64,000 bases of DNA from Dolichospermum sp. LEGE 00240 (GTDB lineage: Bacteria; Cyanobacteriota; Cyanobacteriia; Cyanobacteriales; Nostocaceae), in contig NZ_JADEVZ010000011.1 in assembly GCF_015207875.1 (NCBI RefSeq), forward strand, positions 33,448 to 97,447, given 5' to 3'. Each line of letters begins with the position of its first letter. Position 1 is the first letter of the stretch. The notes under the pieces were generated by a model that searched no databases, had not been told where the DNA came from, and saw only the letters and a program-made list of their open reading frames with translations. Position numbers and translations under genes: made by a program. Below are positions 36,101 to 44,386 of the stretch, piece by piece.

Positions 36101-38576
36101 AAATATAGCTTTACCAGCAAATACTCCTTTAAGTCCAGGAGGAGTGAGAGGATTATTAACAGGGAATTTGCAAATTAATTCCCAGACATTAGCTACAACG
36201 GGAAATATAGCCATTGAAAAACCGGAACTGGGGAGAATTAAAGGCGATCGCTTTACAACCCAACTCCGCTATAATAACAACACATTCATCCTCAGTGATA
36301 GCGAACTTCGCAAAGATGAAAGTAGATATACCTTTGCTGCTAACATCAAACCTTGGGCAAAGAAACCGCAACTGCGAGCAAATATTAAGATTGACAAAGG
36401 CAATATTCAAGACATTCTCACCGCAGCACAAATCTTTGATATTCAAGACTTCCAGCGGGGTTTAAACCCACCTATCTACGGCAAATCTGTGGATTTAACC
36501 ACTCAATCTCAAGGCTTACCATTAGAGTCTCTATTTAACCAAATACAACGATTATCAGAAATTAATGCCCTACTAAATACCCAAAAACAAAAACGATTAG
36601 ATACTCAACCTATCCCAGAATTAAGAGACTTAAAGGGGATTTTGAATGGTGACATTTCCATTAATACTGCCACAACGGACGAACCAAGAATAAAATTTAA
36701 CTTCCAGGGACAAAATTTTACCTGGGGGAACCCAACAGAACCAAACCGCTTTTATCGTGTCGAAAAAATCATAGCTGAAGGTGGTTTTACAGAAGGAACT
36801 TTGCGGTTACAACCTTTACGAATTCAATCGGAAAACAAGTTAATTGCCTTTACAGGTTACGTTAGTGGTAAAACCCAATCAGGTAAATTAACAGTTGAAA
36901 ACTTTCCCATTCAGCGATTTAATAATTTCGTGAAACTGCCGCTGGGAATTACAGGTAAGCTAAAACTTAATGCAGCCATAGCAGGTAGTATTGCTAATCC
37001 TCAAGCTACAGGAGAATTAAACATTACAGAAGGAACAATTGATAAAAAACCAGTGGAATCAGCTAATGCTAGTTTCAGTTATGCGAATGGACGTTTAAAC
37101 TTTGGTAGTCAGGTACTAGGAGTAGGGGCTGAACCTGCAAATATTGATGGTAGTATTCCCTATACTTTACCCTTTGCTTCTGCAAAATTGGACAGTGACA
37201 AAGTTACTTTAAATATCAATATCAAAAATGAAGGTTTGACACTTTTAAATCTCTTTACTAATGAGATAGCTTTTGAACAGGGACAAGGAGAATTAGATTT
37301 AAAAGTTCGAGGAACTAGAAAACAACCTTTCGTGAAAGGAACTGCTTCTCTTGATAATGCCACCTTTAGCGCCCAAGCCTTACCAGGAAAGTTAACCAGT
37401 GTGAATGGTAAAGCAATTTTCGATTTAACTCGTGTGTTTATCAAAAATCTTGAAGGTAAATTTAGCAATGGTAAAGTGGAAGCTGTGGGAGAATTGCCAA
37501 TTGCTAATAGTAAAAATGTGCAACTAGATATTCCCTTAATGGTTAATTTAAGACAATTATCTTTAAATCTTAAGGAATTATATCAAGGGGGTGCTAATGG
37601 TGATTTAAAAATTACTGGTTCTCTTATCCAACCAATAATTGGCGGCAATATAGAATTATTTAATGGTCAAGTATTATTAGCAGAATCTAAAGATGAAAAT
37701 TCATCATCTGCGAAAATTAATAACCTCAATCAACTAGATACAGGAGGTAAAATTACTAAGTTAAATGATTTAAAATTAAGATTGGGCAACAATATCCAAA
37801 TTTCTAAACCACCAGTGTTCAAGTTCCAAGCTTCTGGAGATATAACTGTTAATGGTTCTTTGGATGAACCCATACCAGAGGGAACGATTAAGTTAACTAA
37901 AGGTGCAGTGAATTTATTTACCACCCAACTAAATCTAGCAAAAGGTTATCCACAAACTGCTACTTTTAGTCCGCGTCAACCCCGTGACCCTGATTTGAAT
38001 ATTCGCCTATTTGCGAAGGTTCTAGACATAACTCAAAATAGTGATCTTAGTAGACAAGGTTCTCTAGGTTTAGCAGGTTTAGAAACGGTGCGAGTAGAAG
38101 CTAGTATTAATGGTTTAGCTAGTCAAATTAATGATAACTTGCAATTAAAAAGTAATCCTTCCCGTTCAGAAACACAAATTGTCACTTTGCTAGGAGGTGG
38201 ATTTGTGGATAATCAAGGACGTGGTGATAGTACCCTGGGTTTAATTAATATTGCTGGTTCGGCTGTTTTCAGTAATTTCCAAGGTGCATTTAATGAAATT
38301 GGTGATGCTTTTGGTTTAAGTGAATTGCGAATATTTCCTACTATTCTGTCTGAAAGACCAGAAGCAGGGAGAAATAACTCATCTTTAGAATTAGCTTTGG
38401 AAGCGGGAATTGATATTTCTGCAAAATTCTCTATTTCTACTATTAAAATCCTCACGGCAAATGATCCTTTAAAATGGGGGGTTAATTACCGCATAAATAA
38501 TCAATTCCGTGTGCGTTCTTCTACTAATTTAACTGATGATAGTCGGGCTGTAATTGAATTTGAAAGAAAGTTTTGA
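33108..38576 (+). CDS. tamB: TamB/Tic236-like translocation and assembly module protein (DUF490)
   Basis: This 1822-residue protein has one N-terminal membrane anchor (residues about 22-46: WWTILGRAGLGIGALLLLGI) and a very long beta-rich body of repeating strands (patterns such as GKVNGDLRIQV, GNLQINSQTL, LDNATFSAQAL). The C-terminal DUF490 domain (about 1430-1822) ends GVNYRINNQFRVRSS...EFERKF, with the terminal phenylalanine usual for proteins that meet an Omp85 barrel. TamB spans the periplasm and assists outer-membrane protein insertion or lipid transport; its plastid relative is Tic236. The gene stands alone, with IS-like remnants on both sides. The full frame is intact. Confidence 0.93.
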   Translation: MSNSPSQNSRPVNFMTNRLWWTILGRAGLGIGALLLLGIIGGVWRLKSFVDHDLVPLATQGLTNTLNRPVKLGAVKSFSLTGVQFAASEIPATPTDPDRVNVRAVDVGFDIWKLVINRNLRLDVTLINPDVYVEQDRQGGWLTTTIAPPTEAGLIKTDLDKLRFRDANLVLVPKVSEGAKISLPVPVRFSGVNGTAQLFLDKNRLIKLDLAGKAVSGGGITIVGDLIPEKTLAGDFRLKAENLLAADITRIVTLPLVLQTGKVNGDLRIQVIPKQKTLLYGNMALEGVTVQIPNLPQLLNNSQGNLSFDGLLIKLDHIVTNYGKIPLTASGTIDQQAGFNLKGRVNAVSLANAQTTLKVKLPFPVSGIAQADLQIVGRISQPVLSGNVRTLKTAQIDKVDFGQVSSKFELISSQSLLKITDIQGKTTYGGEVKGGGIIKVGEVSALDLQLQAENLPGDAIAQVYNIKTGFPIGLITATAELKGVATDTQTVVKWQAPQAKYPVTGTSIIRSDRTVSFSDIVAKVGGGIVTGSGSYSYDSKRWQALTQASKIQLTSLVDQKQQENIALAGAEFNGSLRLSGNSSPFQIETIIPENANVNIAGGTVNISQIQLNNQNFTALLRGKDLRLGTIFKQANPILNNSLSGNFMITSNRENFSLKTFSGIGEAFLSIGKQTIKAVNIQVAEGSYQAKIQADNIPLTKLVGAQEIRPEMQGVITGQLQVAGSVESFQPETIQGEGKGYLKLPSGIVKASEIQLNNGHYQALLATSGLQLKPFNQQLKGQLGGKLQVSGTLAAPTLADVAAVGRVRLSQGLSGMDTPIQADIGWNGEKLTIDGYNSANFQANSPTALAIKGYLLANVKKSGVPEITDVNLNIQAKNYSLEGLPVQLPDLADMAGRLDFSGQVTGKPTAPNITAKLGLRNLKVQEFAFEPLLTGNLNAVSGQGLSLDVAGVKERIAVSLDGNNRPKSFLVQWQQALLSGAATGSDWDINVTNFPLKALNIALPANTPLSPGGVRGLLTGNLQINSQTLATTGNIAIEKPELGRIKGDRFTTQLRYNNNTFILSDSELRKDESRYTFAANIKPWAKKPQLRANIKIDKGNIQDILTAAQIFDIQDFQRGLNPPIYGKSVDLTTQSQGLPLESLFNQIQRLSEINALLNTQKQKRLDTQPIPELRDLKGILNGDISINTATTDEPRIKFNFQGQNFTWGNPTEPNRFYRVEKIIAEGGFTEGTLRLQPLRIQSENKLIAFTGYVSGKTQSGKLTVENFPIQRFNNFVKLPLGITGKLKLNAAIAGSIANPQATGELNITEGTIDKKPVESANASFSYANGRLNFGSQVLGVGAEPANIDGSIPYTLPFASAKLDSDKVTLNINIKNEGLTLLNLFTNEIAFEQGQGELDLKVRGTRKQPFVKGTASLDNATFSAQALPGKLTSVNGKAIFDLTRVFIKNLEGKFSNGKVEAVGELPIANSKNVQLDIPLMVNLRQLSLNLKELYQGGANGDLKITGSLIQPIIGGNIELFNGQVLLAESKDENSSSAKINNLNQLDTGGKITKLNDLKLRLGNNIQISKPPVFKFQASGDITVNGSLDEPIPEGTIKLTKGAVNLFTTQLNLAKGYPQTATFSPRQPRDPDLNIRLFAKVLDITQNSDLSRQGSLGLAGLETVRVEASINGLASQINDNLQLKSNPSRSETQIVTLLGGGFVDNQGRGDSTLGLINIAGSAVFSNFQGAFNEIGDAFGLSELRIFPTILSERPEAGRNNSSLELALEAGIDISAKFSISTIKILTANDPLKWGVNYRINNQFRVRSSTNLTDDSRAVIEFERKF

Positions 38577-38682
38577 GGAATCCAGGAGTCAAGAGTCAGG
38601 AGTTCAGGAGTTCATGAGAAAGAAGAAAATTCTTTCCCTGTTCCCTGTCCCCTGTTCCCTGTCCCCTGTTCCCTGAAGACAT
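38577..38682. repeat. Heptamer repeats after tamB
   Basis: AGTCAGGAGTTCAGGAG-type units and then CCCTGTT/CCCTGTC units follow the stop codon directly. They belong to the same general heptamer class seen at other gene ends in the window. Confidence 0.75.
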
Positions 38683-38965
38683 TGACTGAGCTTTAAGACC
38701 GTGCGCCCCACGGTTCTTTTCTTGAGCCAAACAATTAGCTTTTGTTTTAATAGGCTGCTTTTGGTGCATTTAATTGGATTACACCTAGTGGTTAAAATTA
38801 TACAAATATTTTGAAAAAACCAAGAAAGTGTTCATTCCTCACCGACCAACATTACTGATTTTGCTATACTCAATTTCGCTCGTTAGTCAAGAAAGTCACT
38901 CACGCGCCATTCATCCCACGCTCACTCTTAGGAGCGTGGGGCTTCTGTCGGGAAAGCTAAATGAA
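38683..38965 (+). mobile_element. IS200/IS605-like end structures without transposase
   Basis: A CCGTG CGCCC CACGG hairpin at about 38700-38714 and a CCCACGCTC ACTCTTAG GAGCGTGGG hairpin at about 38917-38942 bound a non-coding stretch of about 280 bases. The second hairpin, preceded by GCGCCATTCATC and followed by GCTTCTGTCGG, is like the right end of cyanobacterial IS200/IS605 elements as I know them. It may be a non-autonomous derivative or the scar of one. Confidence 0.5.
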
Positions 38966-39014
38966 CAAATACTCAACATTTGTTAAATTATTAATTAATA
39001 TTCACTAATACACC

Positions 39015-39689
39015 ATGACGAGCAGCGAACTGGAGCGATACTACAGAATCTTAGAATTAGAGCCAGGGGCTACACTCGAACAAATAAACCAGGCTTATAA
39101 AGATTTAGTGTTTGTTTGGCATCCAGACCGTCTCCCCAAAGACAATCTGCGCTTACAACACAAAGCCCAGGAAAAGCTGAAATTATTTAATGAAGCTCGT
39201 GATAAACTGCGCTCTTTACGGGATAAACAGTCTAATTCATCTTATTCTTCCCCACCTCCAGCCCAGAAACCATGGTCTACCTACTCCTATCCACCACACA
39301 CAACCTATCAACCACCACAGCCAAATTCCGATTTAAGCGGTAAAGATTTTAGTCGCGCTAATTTGAGCAACCGGGATTTATCAGGCAGAAACTTGAGCTA
39401 TGCCAATCTAAGTGGGTCTAATCTTAGTGATACCTTTATGCACAAGGTAATTCTCCGAGGTGCGGATTTGTCAGAAGCCAATTTATTTAGAGCCAACTTA
39501 CTTTTAGCGGATTTAAGAGATGCCAATTTACGCTCGGCTAATTTGATTGGTGCGGATCTTAGCGGTGCTGATTTGCGTGGTGCTGATTTGACAGGAGCGA
39601 GAATTCGTTCAGGCGATCGCCTACTGGTAAAATTGATTGGAGCTAAATTAGCTGGAGCCATCATGCCTGATGGTATAATTCATACCTGA
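39015..39689 (+). CDS. J-domain protein with C-terminal pentapeptide repeats
   Basis: This 224-residue protein begins with a DnaJ J-domain (residues about 8-72: YYRILELEPGATLEQINQAY, the HPD motif in VWHPDRLPK), which stimulates Hsp70 (DnaK) ATPase. After a proline/tyrosine-rich linker (75-105), residues about 108-215 form pentapeptide repeats (A/S-N-L/D-L-S/R pattern: DFSRANLSNRDLSG, GADLSGADLRGADLTGARI) that fold into a right-handed beta-helix. It lacks the zinc-finger and C-terminal domains of true DnaJ, so it is a specialised co-chaperone with an unknown client. This domain pair is known in cyanobacteria. Confidence 0.92.
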   Translation: MTSSELERYYRILELEPGATLEQINQAYKDLVFVWHPDRLPKDNLRLQHKAQEKLKLFNEARDKLRSLRDKQSNSSYSSPPPAQKPWSTYSYPPHTTYQPPQPNSDLSGKDFSRANLSNRDLSGRNLSYANLSGSNLSDTFMHKVILRGADLSEANLFRANLLLADLRDANLRSANLIGADLSGADLRGADLTGARIRSGDRLLVKLIGAKLAGAIMPDGIIHT

Positions 39690-40061
39690 AAACAATCCCA
39701 GGAACTAAACAGCAAGTCAAAATTACTGACAATATAAAAAACTTAGTAATATTTCTTGCTAATTAGATTACCAGTAAGTACCATAGTCATAGCCATTAAA
39801 ATTAATAATATAGCCATAGTCCATAATATGTGAGAGAATCTACTTCCTGCTCTTTGACTCCAAAAGTCAAGTTGACAGACAAAGTAGGAATGCTGGATTC
39901 ACAAAATTTAATGATCAATGTGGCTTCCTTCTCAGGTTATATATTTGAATAGGCAGAAAATTTTAAGTAAAACTAATACTTATTAGTCAAAAACTTCTGG
40001 ATTCCTGTACTATTGACGATTGACTGGTAATTGTTAAAAATAATTTATTTTAGTTCTATTA
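39690..40061. other. Intergenic region, no gene seen
   Basis: The 372 bases are AT-rich. Near 39860-39890 a CTTTGACT...AGTCAAG pair can form a short stem. No coding pattern, tRNA or known repeat is evident. Confidence 0.55.
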
Positions 40062-40067
40062 ATGATC

Positions 40068-40892
40068 ATGAACATTGCAATTATTGGCTGTGGTTATGTA
40101 GGTTGTGCAGTTAGCAAATATTGGCAGTCAAACAGTAATTTTATGCTGACCGCAACTACCACTAGCCCAGAACGTATCCCTACCGTAGAAACAGTAGCAC
40201 AAAGAGTTATTGTCACATCAGGTAATGATTTAGAAAGTTTGAAAGCCGTATTAAAAAATCAAGAAATTGTTTTATTAAGTGTCGGGGCAAAAAATGCAGA
40301 TTCCTATGAAGAAACCTATGTAGATACCGCAAAAACCCTAGTTTCTCTCTTACCCCAATTTCCTCATATTCACCAAGTCATATATACAGGTAGTTATTCA
40401 ATTTATGGAGATAGAAATGGTGTTTGGGTAGACGAAGAAAGCCCACCAGCACCAGCTAATCGCAATTCTCAACTCCTCAGAAAAACAGAGGATATATTAT
40501 TATCAGCGAACAATGAAAACACCCGCATTTGTATTTTACGGTTAGGTGGTATTTATGGACCGGGTAGAGAACTGGAAAAAATCTTTGGTAGAGCCGCAGG
40601 AACAACTCGTCCCGGTAATGGAGAAGATATCACCAATTGGATTCATCTTGATGATATTGTTAACACCATAGAATTTGCTCGTGAGCATCGCTTACAAGGC
40701 ATTTATAATCTTGTAGATGATAGTCATCTCACAAATAAAGAATTACTTGATAATGTGATGACAAAAAACAATTTACCTAAAGTTATTTGGGATGCAGATA
40801 ATAAAAATATCCGCCCATATAATGCCTGGGTATCCAATCAAAAGCTTAAAGATGCTGGATATAAATTCATTCACCCGCAAATAATTTTTTAG
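40068..40892 (+). CDS. NAD(P)-dependent epimerase/dehydratase-like protein (SDR, YeeZ-like)
   Basis: The 274-residue protein has the dinucleotide-binding motif IAIIGCGYVGCAV at its N-terminus and the extended SDR pattern: VIYTGSYSIYGD, then ICILRLGGIYGPGREL, and NWIHLDDIVNTIEFA. It would bind NAD(P) in a Rossmann fold; the substrate is unknown. The classical Tyr-x-x-x-Lys is not obvious: the aligned region reads NRNSQLLRKTEDIL, so catalysis may differ, as in the YeeZ-like group. Two ATG codons (40062 and 40068) are possible; the second puts the nucleotide-binding strand at the start. Confidence 0.85.
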   Translation: MNIAIIGCGYVGCAVSKYWQSNSNFMLTATTTSPERIPTVETVAQRVIVTSGNDLESLKAVLKNQEIVLLSVGAKNADSYEETYVDTAKTLVSLLPQFPHIHQVIYTGSYSIYGDRNGVWVDEESPPAPANRNSQLLRKTEDILLSANNENTRICILRLGGIYGPGRELEKIFGRAAGTTRPGNGEDITNWIHLDDIVNTIEFAREHRLQGIYNLVDDSHLTNKELLDNVMTKNNLPKVIWDADNKNIRPYNAWVSNQKLKDAGYKFIHPQIIF

Positions 40893-41104
40893 TCTTATAG
40901 CGTATAGCGAGGCAATAGGCAAGAGGCAAGAGTGAAGAAGTTTTCCGCGATTTTACGTTTCTTTACAGAGTTTGGTTTTATTGTGTTCACCTACTTAGTC
41001 GTGAAAAATAAATTTTATCTTTGGAACAGGGAACAGATAAGAGCTACAGAGATTTTTGTTTGCTCCAAGAATGTTAAATTAATTTTGCTCAGGTACTTAT
41101 CATC

Positions 41105-42034
41105 ATGTCATCATCTACAGTTAACAACGGAACAGCATTGCCAACCCAGTATTATTTTTGGCAAAACTATCGCTGTGCTTACGAAATTCATCAACCTCTC
41201 AATTCGCCAGCAACAGGCATTCCTTTACTTTTAATTCATCCTATCGGTGTAGGTTTATCACGGCAATTTTGGCAACGATTTTGCCGAGAATGGTATGATA
41301 AAAATCACCAAAATTATATCTACAATCCCGACTTATTGGGATGTGGTGAAAGTGATATGCCAGCCTTAGCACATACACCAATTAACTGGGCAAACCAGTT
41401 GCAATACTTTTTGCAAACTATAATTAAACAGCCCGTTATTATCGTCGTCCAAGGAGCTTTGTTACCAGTTGCCATGGAATTAGTGAAACTGGAAAAAGAC
41501 CTAATTGCCGGGTTAGTATTATCTGATCCTACCTCTCGTCCAGTTATTACTAAAAATGCCCCCAAATGGCAACAGAACTTACTTTGGAGTATTTTTACAT
41601 CTCCCATAGGTAATGCCTTTTTCCGCTATGCCCGCACCCGCAAATTCTTGTATTCTTTCTCATCTGAAAAATTATTTGCTCTCAGCGAAAACGTTGATGA
41701 TGAATGGCTAAATACCCTCATGGCAGATGCTAAAAATATGAATGGGCGTTATGCTGTATTTGCTTTTTTAGCTAGATTTTGGCAAAGAGATTATAGTCAT
41801 GATATTGCCTCAATTCCTCACCGCACATTATTAGTTGTCGGAGAAAAAGCTCGCGGCATCAGTAAAGAAAGTAAACCAGAAACTCCCGATGAAAGATTAG
41901 CATATTATTTGAATTGCCTACCTCAAGGTCAGGGAGTAAAAATCATTGGCAAGAATGTTATGCCCTATGAATATACTCAAGCATTTGTTGAGGTAGTATC
42001 ACCATTTATAGCTTCTATTTCCAGTGTGATTTAA
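41105..42034 (+). CDS. Alpha/beta hydrolase-fold protein lacking the nucleophile serine
   Basis: This 309-residue protein has the alpha/beta hydrolase pattern: PLLLIHPIGVGLSRQFWQRF (oxyanion region), YNPDLLGCGESDMP, and a late strand RTLLVVGEKARG. At the nucleophile elbow, where the family has G-x-S-x-G, the sequence is V115-Q-G-A-L119 (IIVVQGALLPVA), so the catalytic serine is missing. It may be a non-enzymatic member or act by another mechanism. It lies 212 bases after the SDR gene on the same strand and is convergent with the bestrophin gene. The short cyanobacterial AAGAGGCAAGAG-type repeat lies upstream near 40915. Confidence 0.85.
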   Translation: MSSSTVNNGTALPTQYYFWQNYRCAYEIHQPLNSPATGIPLLLIHPIGVGLSRQFWQRFCREWYDKNHQNYIYNPDLLGCGESDMPALAHTPINWANQLQYFLQTIIKQPVIIVVQGALLPVAMELVKLEKDLIAGLVLSDPTSRPVITKNAPKWQQNLLWSIFTSPIGNAFFRYARTRKFLYSFSSEKLFALSENVDDEWLNTLMADAKNMNGRYAVFAFLARFWQRDYSHDIASIPHRTLLVVGEKARGISKESKPETPDERLAYYLNCLPQGQGVKIIGKNVMPYEYTQAFVEVVSPFIASISSVI

Positions 42035-42040
42035 ATTTCA

Positions 42041-42940
42041 TTATTTATGCAATTTATGCACAGTAGGAGTTAAGCTGATTAAATCATCAATATTTCGCTT
42101 CATAGTTGTGCAAATTGCGTCTAAAGGTAAATCATTTTCGTCATAACCAAAGGGATTTTCAATTTCTAACCCAATGGCTTCAATCCCTAACAACGTAAAG
42201 CTAACCAAAGCAGAAATTAAGCCAGTCCACCAGTCAAGACTCTGGACGATTTGAAATGGCAATAGGAAGCAATACAACAATAATAATTGTTTGAGGTGAA
42301 TAGCATAAGCCAGGGGCATTGGTGTTCTTAAAATTCGTTCACAAGCACCTAAATTATCTACCAACATATTTAATAGTTCCTGCATAGATGTTAGTTGATA
42401 ACTATTAATGCAATTACGGTTATATTGCTGTTGTAAATAATCGCTAATCCAAAAGGCAATCTCTAAAGGCGGATTATTGATAATCTTTAGAGTGATGTAT
42501 TTAGAATCTGGCATTAATGCTTCTAAATCACTATTTATAGGTTCATTTCGTAAATGTAGTTTTGTCGCTATGCCAAAAGCCACAAGTAAGTTTAAAGCCT
42601 CAATTTTATGATCTTTATCTTCCAGTCCTTTTTCATCAATAGATACCCAAATTTGTCGAGCTAAATTACGGATAGTATTGATTATTGCCCCCCAGCATTT
42701 TCTCCCTTCCCAAAAACGTTCATAGGCTGTATTAGTACGAAATACTAATAACAAACCCAAAACGATACTGGGAATAACAGTCCCTAAAATTGGTTGAGAA
42801 ACGGGAATTTTCAGATGATAAAGTATAGAAATTAAAACTCCAAAAGCACCACACAATATCACCCGTTTGTAAATCGCCGCAATGACTGATCCTTTTATTT
42901 GTAAAGCACTTTCAAACCATGGCAGTCTTTTCTCTAACAT
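42041..42940 (-). CDS. Bestrophin-family channel protein
   Basis: This protein of about 299 residues belongs to the bestrophin (UPF0187) family of pentameric anion channels. In thylakoid systems, members conduct chloride or bicarbonate across the membrane. Family features are the start MLEKRLPWFESALQIKGSVI, membrane segments (VILCGAFGVLISILYHL, ILGTVIPSIVLGLLLVFRTN), the motif TNTAYERFWEGRKCWGAIIN, and the later GLISALVSFTLLGIEAIGLE with IENPFGYDENDLPLD. I chose the ATG at 42940, preceded by AAAGGA, over the in-frame start 20 codons upstream because homology begins there. No carbon-concentrating genes lie next to it. Confidence 0.92.
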   Translation of the reverse strand: MLEKRLPWFESALQIKGSVIAAIYKRVILCGAFGVLISILYHLKIPVSQPILGTVIPSIVLGLLLVFRTNTAYERFWEGRKCWGAIINTIRNLARQIWVSIDEKGLEDKDHKIEALNLLVAFGIATKLHLRNEPINSDLEALMPDSKYITLKIINNPPLEIAFWISDYLQQQYNRNCINSYQLTSMQELLNMLVDNLGACERILRTPMPLAYAIHLKQLLLLYCFLLPFQIVQSLDWWTGLISALVSFTLLGIEAIGLEIENPFGYDENDLPLDAICTTMKRNIDDLISLTPTVHKLHK

Positions 42941-43197
42941 AAAATCCTTTGATACATCCAAGATGAGATAAAATATACAGGAAATTGTGAGATATAACAA
43001 TACTTACTTAAAATCTAGGACTCCTAGAGGAATCCGGTTTGATTCTGTGAATTTACTTGTGTGGTCAGGGAACAGGGAACGGGAAAGACATAATTAATAC
43101 CTACTGAGTCTTGCGTGGCGTACCCATACAAAACTCGGTACACCTTCATATTCTCAAATCCTCTTGCCTCTTGCCTTCCTACCCAGGAAAATATGGC

Positions 43198-43340
43198 TAA
43201 GAGGGTGTTTGAAAACTAATCCTGGCGACTAGAAGTCGCGGCTACACAGACAAAACCCACCTATTCCTTCGGTCCCGTAAAGAATACGTGGGTTAAGAAC
43301 CTTAATTTTGTGTTAGTCCACGTATCCCTTAGGGGACTGG
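43198..43340. repeat. Dispersed intergenic repeat (copy 2 of 3) with a MITE-type end
   Basis: The stretch opens TAAGAGGGTGTTTGAAAAC, close to the terminal repeat of the 163-bp MITE at 61420-61582, and continues with GACTAGAAGTCGCGGCTACA and ACCCACCTATTCC, shared with copy 1 (221-397) and in part with copy 3 (58563-58685). The rest of 43001-43366 holds further short repeats and no gene. Confidence 0.7.
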
Positions 43341-43366
43341 AGGAATTTGATTACTTATAATCTGTA

Positions 43367-43439
43367 TGGAGCTAAGCGGATTCGAACCGCTGACCCCCTC
43401 AATGCCATTGAGGTGCGCTACCAACTGCGCTATAACCCC
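43367..43439 (-). tRNA. tRNA-Ala (anticodon GGC)
   Basis: The minus strand folds as a complete 73-base tRNA: acceptor GGGGTTA pairing with TAGCTCC, D arm GCGC-AGTTGGTA-GCGC, anticodon stem CCTCA/TGAGG around the loop ATGGCAT with anticodon GGC, and a T arm with GGTTCGAATCC. The discriminator base is A; CCA is not encoded. It would read GCC and GCT/GCC-type alanine codons. Confidence 0.95.
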
Positions 43440-43902
43440 GAAATCCTAATTCAATAAGCAAAAAGGCTTATTGGTTAGTTCTCTATAACTGCTTTGACTC
43501 CTAGCAGTATACAAGTTTATGCAAAGTAAGTCAAGCCAACTATATTAAGAAATATTAAGCAGTGAATTACCCTTAGTATCTAAATAAAAAAAACTCCCAA
43601 ATGACCGTCTGCGCCAGTTAATTTCATATTTGGGCTCTTTTATTCCGCGTAGACGGATTTTGTTTGTTTAGCAGCGACTTCCAGTCACCTGAAGTTTGTA
43701 ATTCCAGCATAGACTAATCTGGAATAGGCAGCTTCCACTGCCATGTATGATGTAATAGTCAGTCAATCAGTAAAGGTAATGACTACTTACAACATCGAGT
43801 TCAAAGGCAATATTTTACGGTTGAGCTTTGGTGAATCTGCCTAAAAAGGTACGTAGTCACCATTAGTAAACTTGCTGAGGTTAGTTTCAGGAGAATCTAA
43901 AA
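43440..43902. other. Intergenic region between tRNA-Ala and the cas remnant
   Basis: These 463 bases contain CCCAAAT/ATTTGGG (about 43598-43635) and CCGTCTGCG/CGCGTAGACGG (about 43605-43653) pairs that could form overlapping stems, the second followed by a T-rich run. The promoter of the cas operon should lie near 43800-43880, and CAGGAG precedes the ATG at 43903. No CRISPR repeat-spacer array is present. Confidence 0.6.
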
Positions 43903-44343
43903 ATGGATCAGATGAATTCTGTTAGTATTGCGATCGCTTGGTGTTTAGCTTGGGGTAATGAACGCAAACCGCAGTTTGATGTTACTGTTTTACAGGAAAT
44001 GCGGGAAGTTTTGAGGAATGGGGGAGAAGTACCAGAAGAGGTTAAGGAAATTGTTCAGCAGGTTGAAGAATTGCAAGGAATTGATGAGGATTATTTTCCC
44101 AAAACTTTGGAAGAATTGAAAACCAAATATGCTGATTTATGGAATCAAACTACTAAACTTGGTTTGGTTTATGGTGGCGTGACTAAGGTTAAACAATATG
44201 TTTTTGAAGCTTCTAAACTTCCTGATATTCGTGGTGCATCTGCTTTACTAGATAGAATAAATTTAATTGATTTACCTGCATTTTTTAGCTGTGATCAAAG
44301 CTCAAACTGTGAACAGTGTCAAAAAGCTAGAGAATATTGGTAA
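43903..44343 (+). pseudogene. cas10: cas10 remnant, N-terminal part (type III-D)
   Basis: This 146-residue fragment matches the beginning of cyanobacterial Cas10, the large subunit of type III CRISPR complexes that makes cyclic oligoadenylate. The recognisable piece is LGLVYGGVTKVKQYVFEAS followed by KLPDIRGASALLDRINL, the first Palm-domain strand and helix, and then the zinc-binding CDQSSNCEQCQ. It stops at 44343. The GGDD catalytic motif, second Palm domain and most of the roughly 900-1000 residues are absent. The next frame carries a later piece of the same gene, so an internal deletion and frame change have destroyed it. A leader and ribosome site (CAGGAG) are still present. Confidence 0.85.
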
Positions 44344-44386
44344 TAAAATTAATGGGAATAATAGACCTTTGCGCTGTTATCCTCCC

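Noticed and set aside
39398..39664. 88-codon minus-strand frame rich in SAP/LA repeats
   Set aside because: It is the reverse shadow of the pentapeptide repeats of the gene at 39015-39689.
40932..41234. 100-codon plus-strand frame before the alpha/beta hydrolase gene
   Set aside because: It overlaps the real gene start by 130 bases in another frame and has no family pattern.
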